In this document: positions 1 through 7,577 of the stretch, one piece after another
How the letters are laid out: the number at the start of each line of letters is the position of its first letter
How positions within the stretch are numbered: the first letter of the stretch is position 1
Assembly (NCBI RefSeq): GCF_036227125.1
Contig: NZ_CP109435.1
Span: 6,076,001 to 6,140,000, forward strand
DNA: 64,000 bases
DNA from: Streptomyces sp. NBC_01485
Lineage (GTDB): Bacteria > Actinomycetota > Actinomycetes > Streptomycetales > Streptomycetaceae
Direction of reading: 5' to 3'
The notes under the pieces: generated by a model
What the model was told of the DNA's origin: nothing
Databases searched by the model: none
The model's input: only the letters and a program-made list of their open reading frames with translations
Translations under genes and position numbers: made by a program

Positions 1-1
1 C

Positions 2-340
2 GACCTGGGCCCCGTCGTCGAACCCCTCGCCGGCCACGACGGGGACGTCCTGGTGACCAAACGGAACTGGGGCGCCTTCCACGGCACCGACCTCGACGTA
101 CAACTGCGCCGCCGGGGCGTCACGCAGATCGTGCTCGGCGGCATCGCGACCAGCCTCGGCGTCGAGTCCACCGCCCGCGCCGCCCACGAGCACGGCTACC
201 ACCTCACGTTCGCGGTCGACGCGATGACCGACATCGACGAGGACGCGCACCGGCACAGCGTGTCGTACCTGTTCCCGCTGATCGGCGAGCCGGGCACGAC
301 GAAGGAGATCCTGGCCCTGCTGGCCGCCGCCCGAGCCTGA
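2..340 (+). CDS. Isochorismatase-family cysteine hydrolase, C-terminal part (5' end outside window)
   Basis: The frame is open from the window edge, so this is the last 112 codons of a longer gene. The visible part has the typical family pattern: a 'KRNWGAFHGTDLD' strand, then 'GGIATSLGVESTARAAHEHGY', where the usual catalytic cysteine position (G-x-x-T-x-x-C-V) reads S-L-G-V. That cysteine-less form belongs to the branch of the fold seen in many actinobacterial members. The family hydrolyses vinyl-ether or amide substrates (isochorismate, nicotinamide, N-carbamoyl compounds); the substrate here cannot be told. A GTG at position 53 lies inside the gene and is not the true start. It ends in 'LLAAARA' before degraded sequence. 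Confidence 0.85.
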   Translation, partial: DLGPVVEPLAGHDGDVLVTKRNWGAFHGTDLDVQLRRRGVTQIVLGGIATSLGVESTARAAHEHGYHLTFAVDAMTDIDEDAHRHSVSYLFPLIGEPGTTKEILALLAAARA

Positions 341-374
341 GCCCGAGGGCCAGTCCATCCGCGGTCCCCGGCCG

Positions 375-620
375 TCAGTCCTCGGTGGCCCCCACCGGGG
401 GCTGAGTGCGATGGCCCGCAGCTGCTCGATCGTGAGGGCGGGCTTCGCACGGGTCGCGGTGTTGTCCTGCTCGGCGGCGCTGAAGGCGCTGACGACGACC
501 CGAAGCGGGACACGGATGTGGGCGCGGCTGCCGAGGGCGAGCACGGGGGCGTACTGGGCGACAGCGTCGTAGACTCGCATGCCGTCGCGGCTGCGACCCG
601 GCTTCTGACACGGCGTTGTG
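375..620 (-). pseudogene. Remnant of an unidentified coding sequence
   Basis: Between the isochorismatase and the NLR gene no intact gene fits. One minus-strand frame reads like protein: 'DGMRVYDAVAQYAPVL', then 'GSRAHIRVPLRVVVSAF', then 'LTIEQLRAIALSPRW'. It has no good start or ribosome binding site, and the upstream part shifts frame near 610. I do not recognise the family. I read it as the C-terminal remnant of a lost gene. It may also be chance, since GC-rich DNA produces long open frames. Confidence 0.25.
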
Positions 621-681
621 AGACCAGCTTTTGGCACAGGCCGACCTGCGGGGACGTGATCACCGTCCGGTCACCGATGGC

Positions 682-790
682 CGGTGTCACATCCGCACAT
701 GGGAGGAGTCGAACACCGCGCGCGACCAGACCAGTTTCTTCGCCACCCGCAGCTTCTTCAGCAGCACCAGGCGTTCGTCCCCAGTCACCT
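682..790 (-). pseudogene. IS5-family-like transposase fragment
   Basis: A minus-strand stretch of about 35 codons reads 'LVLLKKLRVAKKLVWSRAVF' followed directly by 'DSSHVRM' and a stop. This matches my memory of the region around the first catalytic aspartate in IS5/IS4-group DDE transposases (typically ...LDWSRAxxDSSHVRA...). Nothing else of the transposase is present and no terminal inverted repeats were found. The fragment abuts the 3' end of the NLR gene, so the element was probably inserted there and then mostly deleted. It supports a mobile-DNA history for this patch. Confidence 0.5.
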
Positions 791-3700
791 CAAGACCGTC
801 GCCAGCGCGCCGCCAACGCGTTCCATACGGCGGCGCGATTTCTACGGGCTGCCCCCTTCATCGGGCGGTCGGTGCCGAGCGTCTGCTCGGTGTCGGTGAC
901 ATTCCGTCCGTACGCGGCGACGACTCGGCCCGGATCCTCCGCCGCCTGATGGGCGGCGGCGAGGTTGTTGCGGGCGGTCAGGGTGTCGGGGTGGTCGGCG
1001 CCGAGTACCCGCTCCCGGTCGGTGATGATCTGTTCCAGCAGGGGGATGGCCCGGCCCGGATCCCCCGCCGACAGGTACGCGTAGGCGAGGTTGTTGCGGG
1101 AGCCCAGCGTCATGGGGTCGTCGGTGCCGACCAGCCGCACCAGGTCGGTGATGGCCCGCTCCAGCAGGGGGATGGCCCGGGCCGGATGTCCCGTGGCCTG
1201 GTAGGCGGTGGCGAGGTTGTTGCGGGAGCCCAGCGTCAAGGGGTGGCCTTCACCCAGCACCCGGCACTGGTCGGTGAGGTTCTGCTCCAGCAGGGGGATG
1301 GCCCGGCCCGCATCCCCCGTCGACTGGAAGGCGTAGGCGAGGCTGCTGCGGCAGGTCAGGGTCTCGGGGTGTTCCTCACCAAGCAACCGCACCAGGTCGG
1401 TGAGGGTCTGTTCCAGCAGGGGGATGTCCGGGTCCACCTCCTCCGCCGACACGTAGACGGCGGCGAGCCTGTTGCGGAAGGCCAGGGTGTCTCGGGAGGC
1501 CAGTTCAGTGATGGCCTCCTCCAGCTCAGGGAGGGCCCGGCCCGGATCCCCCGCCAACCGGTGGGCGGTGGCGAGGTTGGTGAGGCAGTTCAGGGTCTCG
1601 GGGTGGTCCTCACCCAGCACCCGGCACTGGTCGGTGACGATCTGTTCGTACAGGGGGATGGCCTGGCCGACATCCCCGGCCAACAGGTGGGTGTAGGCCA
1701 GCATGCTGCGGACGGCCAGGGTGTCGGGGTGGTCGGCGCTGGCTACCCGCACCTGGGCGGCGAGCATCTGCTCCAGCAGGGGGACCGCCCCACCAGGATC
1801 CCCCGCCGACACGTAGGTGCCGGTGAGGTTGTTGCGGACGGCGAGGGTGTCGGGGTGGTCGGCGCCGAGTACTCGCACGCGGTCGGCGAGGGTCTGCTCC
1901 AGCAGGGGGACCGCCCGACCAGGAATCCCTGCGGCCCGGTAGGCGGTGGCGAGGTTGTTGCGGGAGTTCAGGGTGTCGGGGTGGTCGTCACCAAGCAGCC
2001 GCGCCCGGTCGGCGAGGTTCTGTTCCAGCAGGGGGACCGCCCGACCCACGTCCCCCGCGGCCTGGTAGGCGGTGGCGAGGTTGTTGCGGGAGTTCAGGGT
2101 GTCGGGGTGGTCGTCACCAAGCAGCCGCGCCCGGTCGGCGAGGTTCTGTTCCAGCAGGGGGACCGCCCGACCCACGTCCCCCGCGGCCTGGTAGGCGGTG
2201 GCGAGGTCGTTGCGGCAGGCCGGGGTGTCGGGGTGGTCGTCACCAAGCAACCGCACCCGGTGGGCGAGGGTCTGCTCCAGCAGGGGGACGGCCCGAGCGG
2301 GATTCCCCGCCGACACGTAGGCGCCGGCCAGGGCGTTGCGGGAGTTCAGGGTGTCGGGGTGGTCCTCACCCAGCACCCGCACCCGGTCGGCGAGGGTCTG
2401 CTCCAGCAGGGGGACGGCCCGAGCGGGATTCCCCGCCGACACGTAGGCGCCGGCCAGGGCGTTGAGGGAGTTCAGGGTGTTGGGGTGGTCCTCACCCAGC
2501 AACCGCGCCCGGTCGGCGAGGTTCTGCTTGAACAGGGGGAGGGCCCGGGCCGAATCCCCCGCCCGCTCGTAGGCTCTGGCGAGGTTGCCGCGGGAGGTCA
2601 GGGTGTCGGGGTGGTCGGTGCCGAGTACCCGCTCCCGGTCGGCGAGGTTCTGCTCCAGCAGGGGGATGGCCCGGCCCGGATACCCCGCCGAGTTGTAGGT
2701 GGTCGCGAGGTTGCCGCGGGAGGCCAGGGTGTCGGGGTGGGCCTCACCCAGCACCCGGCACTGGTCGGCGAGGGTCTGCTCCAGCAGGGGGATGGCCCGG
2801 CCCAGATCCCGCGCCGACACGTAGGCGGTGGCGAGGTTGTTGCGGGAGGCCAGGGTGTCGGGGTGGTCCTCACCCAGTAACCGCACCCGGTCGGCGAGGA
2901 TCTGCTTGAACAGGGGGAGGGCCCGGCCCAGATCTCCCGCCGAGTCGTAAACGCCGGCGAGCCTGCTGCGGCAGGCCAGGGTGGCGGGGTGGTCCGCGCC
3001 CAGTTCCTGATGGCAACCGTCGTGTGCGCGGTGCAGGAGGGTGGTCGCGCGGGCCAGGCTTCCCTGGTTGTGGAGGAAGCTGCCCGATTGGGCCAGAACG
3101 AGAAGCGTGTCGATGGTGTCGGTGTCGGGGGTGGCATGGTCGGCCAGGGCGTCGATGTGCGGGGTCAGGCGTCGCCACGCGGTCCAGGTCCCCGGGTCCT
3201 CCGGGTCCTCGGGGTGGGCGGTTCTCAGCAGCGCGGCGGCCTGGTCGCGGGCCTGGGCGATCGCGGTGGGGAGGCGGTGCGGGTCGTCGGGGTCGGGGTT
3301 GCGGGTGACGGCTTGTACCAGGCGGTGGACTGCCAGACGGTCGAAGGTCTGTGGGTCGGTGCGGTCGGCCGGGGTGTAGGTGAGCATGTTGTAGGCGGCC
3401 AGCTTCCCGATCGCCTCGCCCAGGTCCGGCTGGGGGGCCAGGGGGTCGAGCAGACTGGTGGGGATCGCGTCGGGGGCGTACCACGCCAGTACCCGCAGGA
3501 TTTCCCCGGCGAGCGGGGTGTTCTCGGTCAGCCGGTCCAGGGTGATGTGCCAGATCCGGGCGATCGTGCGCTCGGAGTCGGTGTCCTCGTCTCCGCGCGC
3601 GTACAGGGGGGCCGGGTGGTCGGCCAGCTGAGACAGATAGTCGCGGGCACCGGGTGGGTTCTGGGGCTGGTTCTGTGCGATGTATGCCCCGGCCTGGGCG

Positions 3701-4545
3701 ATGGCCAGCGGCAGGTGCCCCAGTTCCTCGCAGAGCTCGGCGCCCCCGTCCAGGGTGTCGGGCGTGGTGCCGATGGTGGCGGCCAGCAGGGCGAGGGCCT
3801 CGTCCGGCTTGAGCACGCCCAAGCGTACGACCGTAGCGCCGATGAGGTTCCAGTTGATCGCCCTGCGGCTCGTGATCAGAAACCGGCCCGTCCCGGTGTC
3901 CAGATCGTTCAGCAGTGCGCTGATGTCGCCCCGGGCGTTGACGTTGTCCAATACCAGCAGCCATCCGTCGTGGGTGGCCAGCCACTCCTTCGCACGCTCG
4001 ACCAGCACCTCGGAGGGCAGGACGGCGGACTTGGGTTGGGGGTCGAGTTTGTCAGCGAAGCCCTGCAGGCCCGCCTCGAGCTTGGTCGTGGTCTCGGCGC
4101 TGATCCACACCACCTGTGTGTACTTTCGCGCGTGCAGCCGCACATACTCGGCTGCCAGTGCGCTCTTGCCGATGCCCCCCAGGCCGTGCACCGCCTGCAC
4201 CACCACCCCAGGCCCGCTGCTTGCCAGCGCACGCTCCAGACCGGCCAGCTCCTCGCCGCGTCCCACGAACCCCCAGACGCGGGCGGGGAGTCCCACGGGC
4301 CTGGCGGTCGCCGACAGTTCGGCGGCCGGTGTCAGTGGCCTCGGGGTCACGGTGGTGTGATGGACCGGCGAATTGTCCCCCGTGGTGATCGGCGCGTTGT
4401 TGTCACCGCCGATGGTGACCGACCGCTCACCCGGACACGCGCCCGGTTCCTGGGACACGGGGGCTTCTGGGTCGGAGCCCGGGTCGGAGGAAGGGGCAGA
4501 GGACGGGCCGAAATCCGGGTCTGAGGGCGGCCCGGCCGCGCTCAT
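790..4545 (-). CDS. NLR-like STAND ATPase: N-terminal amyloid-type motif, NB-ARC, long TPR array
   Basis: A 1251-residue protein. Residues 1-40 are Pro/Ser/Asp-rich. Residues 41-62 hold the motif 'GGDNNAPITTGDNSPV'. The NB-ARC ATPase follows, with Walker A 'HGLGGIGKSAL' at about 120-130 (Lys127), Walker B 'WLLVLDNV' at about 195-202, an arginine-bearing 'RFLITSRR' at about 221-228 and the GLPLA-like 'GHLPLAIAQAGAYIA' at about 276-290. From about residue 490 to 1235 there are 17-18 tetratricopeptide repeats of 42 residues, built on 'LGxDHPDTLxxRNNLA' and 'GRAxPLLEQxLADR'. By family knowledge such proteins sense a ligand with the repeats and oligomerise through the ATPase. The start overlaps the stop of the upstream small gene (ATGA), so the two are translationally coupled. 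The N-terminal motif recurs in that partner and suggests signalling by templating between the two proteins. Confidence 0.9.
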   Translation of the reverse strand: MSAAGPPSDPDFGPSSAPSSDPGSDPEAPVSQEPGACPGERSVTIGGDNNAPITTGDNSPVHHTTVTPRPLTPAAELSATARPVGLPARVWGFVGRGEELAGLERALASSGPGVVVQAVHGLGGIGKSALAAEYVRLHARKYTQVVWISAETTTKLEAGLQGFADKLDPQPKSAVLPSEVLVERAKEWLATHDGWLLVLDNVNARGDISALLNDLDTGTGRFLITSRRAINWNLIGATVVRLGVLKPDEALALLAATIGTTPDTLDGGAELCEELGHLPLAIAQAGAYIAQNQPQNPPGARDYLSQLADHPAPLYARGDEDTDSERTIARIWHITLDRLTENTPLAGEILRVLAWYAPDAIPTSLLDPLAPQPDLGEAIGKLAAYNMLTYTPADRTDPQTFDRLAVHRLVQAVTRNPDPDDPHRLPTAIAQARDQAAALLRTAHPEDPEDPGTWTAWRRLTPHIDALADHATPDTDTIDTLLVLAQSGSFLHNQGSLARATTLLHRAHDGCHQELGADHPATLACRSRLAGVYDSAGDLGRALPLFKQILADRVRLLGEDHPDTLASRNNLATAYVSARDLGRAIPLLEQTLADQCRVLGEAHPDTLASRGNLATTYNSAGYPGRAIPLLEQNLADRERVLGTDHPDTLTSRGNLARAYERAGDSARALPLFKQNLADRARLLGEDHPNTLNSLNALAGAYVSAGNPARAVPLLEQTLADRVRVLGEDHPDTLNSRNALAGAYVSAGNPARAVPLLEQTLAHRVRLLGDDHPDTPACRNDLATAYQAAGDVGRAVPLLEQNLADRARLLGDDHPDTLNSRNNLATAYQAAGDVGRAVPLLEQNLADRARLLGDDHPDTLNSRNNLATAYRAAGIPGRAVPLLEQTLADRVRVLGADHPDTLAVRNNLTGTYVSAGDPGGAVPLLEQMLAAQVRVASADHPDTLAVRSMLAYTHLLAGDVGQAIPLYEQIVTDQCRVLGEDHPETLNCLTNLATAHRLAGDPGRALPELEEAITELASRDTLAFRNRLAAVYVSAEEVDPDIPLLEQTLTDLVRLLGEEHPETLTCRSSLAYAFQSTGDAGRAIPLLEQNLTDQCRVLGEGHPLTLGSRNNLATAYQATGHPARAIPLLERAITDLVRLVGTDDPMTLGSRNNLAYAYLSAGDPGRAIPLLEQIITDRERVLGADHPDTLTARNNLAAAHQAAEDPGRVVAAYGRNVTDTEQTLGTDRPMKGAARRNRAAVWNALAARWRRS
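1940..2191 (-). repeat. Exact 126-bp tandem duplication inside the TPR array
   Basis: The DNA around 1951 recurs at 2077, exactly 126 bp (42 codons, one TPR) later, with no visible differences over essentially the whole unit. The flanking repeats have diverged. This is the mark of a very recent unequal crossover within the NLR gene. Confidence 0.85.
2275..2475 (-). repeat. Second near-identical 126-bp TPR unit pair
   Basis: The unit encoding 'AGAYVSAGNPARAVPLLEQT' occurs twice, at about 2275-2345 and 2401-2471, offset by 126 bp and almost identical at DNA level (for example gcgttgCGG versus gcgttgAGG). It is a second recent expansion point in the array. Confidence 0.8.
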
Positions 4546-4955
4546 CGCGCGTTCCAGATCGGGGAATTGTCACCGGTGGAGATCGGCGCGTTGTTGTTCC
4601 CGGCGATGGCGACCGCCCTGGTACCGGTCGCGCCGGCCTGCGCGGCGGGCGGCAGTATCCCGGCCAGCTCGGTGACAAGCTCCGGGTTCCGCTCCAGGAT
4701 CTTGCGGACCTGCAGGCGCAAGGCCGCCACCGCGTCCGGGTCGTCCCCGCCTGCGGCGGCGAGGTCGGTCACGGCCGATTCCAGCGGTTCGGACTGCGGG
4801 GCGCTGCGCAGGATCGCCCAGAACCGTCGGCCCAGGGTTGCCGTGGCGTCCGCCGCCGCCTCCTGCGCCCGGGTGAGCACCGCAGCCCCGTACGCGACCA
4901 CCGCCGCGCTGATCACCGGCACAACCTGGCCGACGACCACCTCTACCTCGGACAT
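4542..4955 (-). CDS. Small helical putative effector with C-terminal amyloid-type motif (NLR partner)
   Basis: A 137-residue protein. Residues 6-29 form a hydrophobic helix ('VVGQVVPVISAAVVAYGAAV'). A predicted helical stretch to about residue 102 follows ('AAADATATLGRRFWAILR', 'LRLQVRKILERNPELVTELA'). A C-terminal tail (111-134) holds 'GNNNAPISTGDNSPI'. The tail matches the N-terminal motif of the NLR protein at 15 of 21 aligned positions. By knowledge of bacterial NLR-associated amyloid signalling motifs (BASS), the effector carries an N-terminal membrane-targeting helical domain of the 'Bell' type and the motif at its C-terminus, as here. The function, membrane damage or cell death when nucleated by the NLR, is inferred. 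The stop overlaps the NLR start by 4 bp. Confidence 0.8.
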   Translation of the reverse strand: MSEVEVVVGQVVPVISAAVVAYGAAVLTRAQEAAADATATLGRRFWAILRSAPQSEPLESAVTDLAAAGGDDPDAVAALRLQVRKILERNPELVTELAGILPPAAQAGATGTRAVAIAGNNNAPISTGDNSPIWNAR

Positions 4956-4991
4956 GACAACCCCCGTCGTAGCGTAGCTAACACGTTGTCA
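4955..4991 (-). promoter_or_regulatory. Promoter region of the NLR operon with inverted repeat
   Basis: Upstream of the small gene a 7-bp inverted repeat, TGACAAC (4955-4961) and GTTGTCA (4985-4991), flanks a short palindrome-like TAGCGTAGCTA (4970-4980). The first arm overlaps the start codon. It could be an operator or a leader hairpin. No clear -35/-10 pair was found. Confidence 0.3.
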
Positions 4992-5026
4992 GGAACCCCA
5001 CAAAGCTTATCCACCACCCATCGCTT

Positions 5027-5646
5027 CTACGAGACCCGGAACCGACCGGGGTCGGCCACCCTCGGTGCCGGCAACCCGGCATCCGCGCGGGTCCTTCTCG
5101 CACGCCTCCCACATGTCTCCAGGTCGATGTCGAAGCCGTCGAAGCCGTACGTCTGCATCAGGGTGTACACCGAGTTCGCGAAGTTCGTCGCCTGGCCGTA
5201 CCAGCCGTGGGTGTACTCACCGAGGTGGTCGACGCGCCCGTGGTGAAGGTGGTCGACAGCTGCTTCCATGTCGACGAGTCCGGCGTCCAGGTCCGAGACG
5301 TCCGTTGTGCCCGTGCCGGTCACACCCAGGTACGTGTACCGCCCTGGACCCAGGCGTTCAGCGTGTACGTCGAGTTGGGCTTCACGGCCACGGTCTGGGC
5401 GCACCGGGCGTTGTCCTGTCCGGCCGGTGTCGCCCTCAGCGCGGCGGCGTCGGTGTGCGCCCGGGACGAGACGGTCGTGCCGCTGCCCGCCGAACAGGTC
5501 CAGTTGGCGAGTCCGGACTCGAAGCCGGTGTTCTTGGCGTTGTTCAGGTCCGCGGCGGACGCCTGAGCCGCGCTTGTCATGGACAGGGCGAGGATGGCGG
5601 CCATGGCGCCCGCGGCTCCTGCCCAGAGCCGTGCCGTTCGTTTCAT
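5027..5646 (-). pseudogene. Decayed secreted chitinase (GH18 with N-terminal carbohydrate-binding module)
   Basis: An intact start, signal peptide ('AAILALSMTSAAQASA') and the beginning of a carbohydrate-binding module ('ADLNNAKNTGFESGLANWTC') are read from 5646 down to about 5335, then the frame breaks. The next frame continues as 'YTYLGVTGTGTTDVS'. A third frame is needed for the stretch at about 5225-5300, and the original frame family resumes at 'YTHGWYGQ'. This joins directly to 'FANSVYTLMQTYGFDGFDID', the GH18 active-site strand (DxxDxDxE intact), so the linker domains and the first half of the catalytic domain are deleted. The rest of the enzyme is missing. There are at least two frameshifts, one internal deletion and a 3' truncation, so no active enzyme can be made. 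Confidence 0.85.
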
Positions 5647-5664
5647 GGGGGCATGACAGTACGT

Positions 5665-5676
5665 TGGTCCAGGCCA
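5665..5676 (-). promoter_or_regulatory. DasR-like operator (dre) of the dead chitinase
   Basis: The sequence TGGTCCAGGCCA lies 19 bp upstream of the chitinase start codon. It matches the core of the DasR responsive element and of the chitinase promoter repeats (TGGTCTAGACCA) at 10 of 12 positions. DasR represses chitin and aminosugar genes until glucosamine-6-phosphate accumulates. The site outlived its gene. Confidence 0.55.
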
Positions 5677-5837
5677 ATTCTGTTGCCAAGAGGCCCGGTT
5701 GTGGAGGGGCGGTGGAGGCGGGCGCGCCTAACCTGCCCCGAGTTGCCATGATTTGCGCTAAGAACGGTTGCTTGCCAGTCACCGAAAGCTGTTCTCCGTC
5801 CACAGGGGCGTGGATACAGTTCTGAGGTAGTCACGCA

Positions 5838-6782
5838 ATGAAGTCACCCCGGCGCACCGGAGTAACGCCGGTGGGCCGGACCGCGGGAATCGGGGAGCTG
5901 CGCGTGCCAACTGCCATTGCCGTGACCGGAGCGGATCTGGCGCTGCCGCCCCAGGACGAGCGCACCCTGCCCGCCGCCGTCCTCGCCGACCTCGACCGGC
6001 AGCCGCTGGAGGAGGCCCTCGCCGCCGTGCAGGCCCTCGTCGAGCAGTACGGGCATGTGATCGTGGTGTACTCGCGGGCCGTGCCCGCCGCCGTGGAGCA
6101 GCGGCTGCACACCATCCGCTCCCTCCTGGAGAGCGACCGCATCGCGCTGCTGCGGCCCGAACTGCCCCCGCTCGCCGTCGCCGTCCTCGCCCGGCAGTTG
6201 CGTCAGCTCGCCTCCTGCGACCTCGGCCCCGGCGTCCTCGCCTCCGCGGGCCGGCTGCTCACCCACTATCTGCACGCGGGCGCGCTCCTCGGGTCCGTCG
6301 CCCGTCTCGACCGTGTTCCGGTCGTCGGGCTGAAGGCGCATGCCAGGTCGTGGGTTCCGGGTAGTCAGTTCGGTGTGCTGGCCCATCCGCAGGCGGACAT
6401 GGTGAAGGCGGGTCCCGAAGTCGTGCTGCCGGGGCCCGAGTTCGGTACGTGGATGCTCGTCGCCCGGGGGCAGTTGCAGTCCGACTGGGTCACCGACACC
6501 CTCGCCCCGGCCTGGAAGGTGCAGGGGCTGCGGGAGACGACGCTGCCCGCCGAGTCCGCCGACTGGTGGGGCACCGGCCGGGCGATCGAGTTCTGCGGCT
6601 ATCTGCCCGACCTGTCGGTCCTCTACCAACTGGTCACCTCCGTCCGGCAGAGCCTCTGCCACTGGTGCGGCATCGACGTCATCGGCGACCGCTGCGTCTT
6701 CTGCTCCGCGACCCCGCCGCCCGCCTCCGAACTCACCGCCCGACCCGCCCCACCGGCCCGCGCGCTCACCGAGGGCGGCTGA
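5838..6782 (+). CDS. Unknown protein with C-terminal zinc ribbon, first gene of the Tad locus
   Basis: A 314-residue protein of unrecognised family. The central part is alpha/beta-like ('VQALVEQYGHVIVVYSR', 'IALLRPELPPLAVAVLARQL'). The C-terminus has two cysteine pairs, 'CHWCGIDVIGDRCVFC' at about 274-289, typical of a small zinc ribbon. There is no signal peptide or membrane segment. It sits 74 bp upstream of cpaB on the same strand, so it is probably the first gene of the pilus operon. The stretch after the start (residues 1-22) is weakly protein-like, and the GTG at 5904 ('VPTAIAVTGADLALPP') could be the real start. A cytoplasmic role in pilus assembly or its control is only inferred from position. 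Confidence 0.75.
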   Translation: MKSPRRTGVTPVGRTAGIGELRVPTAIAVTGADLALPPQDERTLPAAVLADLDRQPLEEALAAVQALVEQYGHVIVVYSRAVPAAVEQRLHTIRSLLESDRIALLRPELPPLAVAVLARQLRQLASCDLGPGVLASAGRLLTHYLHAGALLGSVARLDRVPVVGLKAHARSWVPGSQFGVLAHPQADMVKAGPEVVLPGPEFGTWMLVARGQLQSDWVTDTLAPAWKVQGLRETTLPAESADWWGTGRAIEFCGYLPDLSVLYQLVTSVRQSLCHWCGIDVIGDRCVFCSATPPPASELTARPAPPARALTEGG

Positions 6783-6856
6783 ACCAGCGTGCCCCGCCTG
6801 CCCGTTCCCGTCCGTTCGAGACCCGACCCCCGACCCCCGACGAGGTTGCACGGCTC

Positions 6857-7564
6857 ATGAACTCCCGTCAGCGCCGCGGCGTGATTCTCCTGCTTCTGTC
6901 GGTGTTGTGCGCCCTCGGCGCCTTCGCCGGCGTCCTCTCCGTCATCGACGACGTGAAGTCCAAGGTCGGCCCCGAGGTCACCGCGTACGAGCTGCGCTCC
7001 GACGTGGCGCCCTACACCACCCTGAACGCGGGCCAGTTCAAGAAGATAGAGATGCCGGAGCGCTGGCTGTCGGAGAACGCCGTCACCGACCTCGCCGCCA
7101 TCCGCGGCAAGATCGCCGTGACGACGCTCAAGCAGGGCTCCCTGCTGCAGAGCGACATGATCGTCGACCAGCCCGCCCTGCAGCCGGGTCAGCAGGAGGT
7201 CGCCATCATGATCGACGCGGCCACGGGCGTGGCCGGCAAGATCACCCCGGGCTCGTCCGTCAACGTGTACGCCACCTTCGAGGGCGCCCGCGCGAGCGAC
7301 CCCGACCAGTCGAAGATCATCGTCACCAACGCGCGGGTCCTCGACGTCGGCGAACTGACGCCGCTCGAACCCGACTCGAGCGACCGGACCCGGTCCGCCA
7401 CCGAGGCCGTCCCCATCACCTTCGCGCTGTCCACCCTCGACGCCCAGCGCATCACCTACGCCGAGTCGTTCGCCAAGCGCGTCCGCCTCGCGCTCGTCGC
7501 ACCCGGCGGCGACACCACGGTCCCCGACAAGGACCGTACGTACGAACTCACCACGGACAAGTGA
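6857..7564 (+). CDS. cpaB: CpaB/RcpC-like Flp pilus assembly protein
   Basis: A 235-residue protein starting at 'MNSRQRRGVILLLLSVLCAL', with one N-terminal membrane anchor. It then has a SAF-like segment ('RSDVAPYTTLNAGQFKKIEM') and the RcpC/CpaB core ('PGQQEVAIMIDAATGVAGKI', 'TPGSSVNVYATFEG'). CpaB proteins are envelope-anchored factors of tight-adherence (Tad/Flp) pili, in Gram-negatives linked to the secretin. Gram-positive Streptomyces have no secretin, so here it probably works at the membrane-wall interface. The frame is open further upstream but only this ATG begins the conserved protein. The CpaE-like gene follows after 13 bp. Confidence 0.85.
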   Translation: MNSRQRRGVILLLLSVLCALGAFAGVLSVIDDVKSKVGPEVTAYELRSDVAPYTTLNAGQFKKIEMPERWLSENAVTDLAAIRGKIAVTTLKQGSLLQSDMIVDQPALQPGQQEVAIMIDAATGVAGKITPGSSVNVYATFEGARASDPDQSKIIVTNARVLDVGELTPLEPDSSDRTRSATEAVPITFALSTLDAQRITYAESFAKRVRLALVAPGGDTTVPDKDRTYELTTDK

Positions 7565-7577
7565 GAGGCCGCCGCCC

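Noticed and set aside
631..2880. Long plus-strand open frame with regular 'QGVGVV'-type repeats opposite the NLR gene
   Set aside because: It mirrors the TPR repeats in antisense. No start region or ribosome binding site, and composition is typical of a shadow frame in GC-rich DNA.
1900..2960. CRISPR or satellite interpretation of the 126-bp repeats
   Set aside because: The period is 42 codons and encodes TPR motifs in one intact frame.
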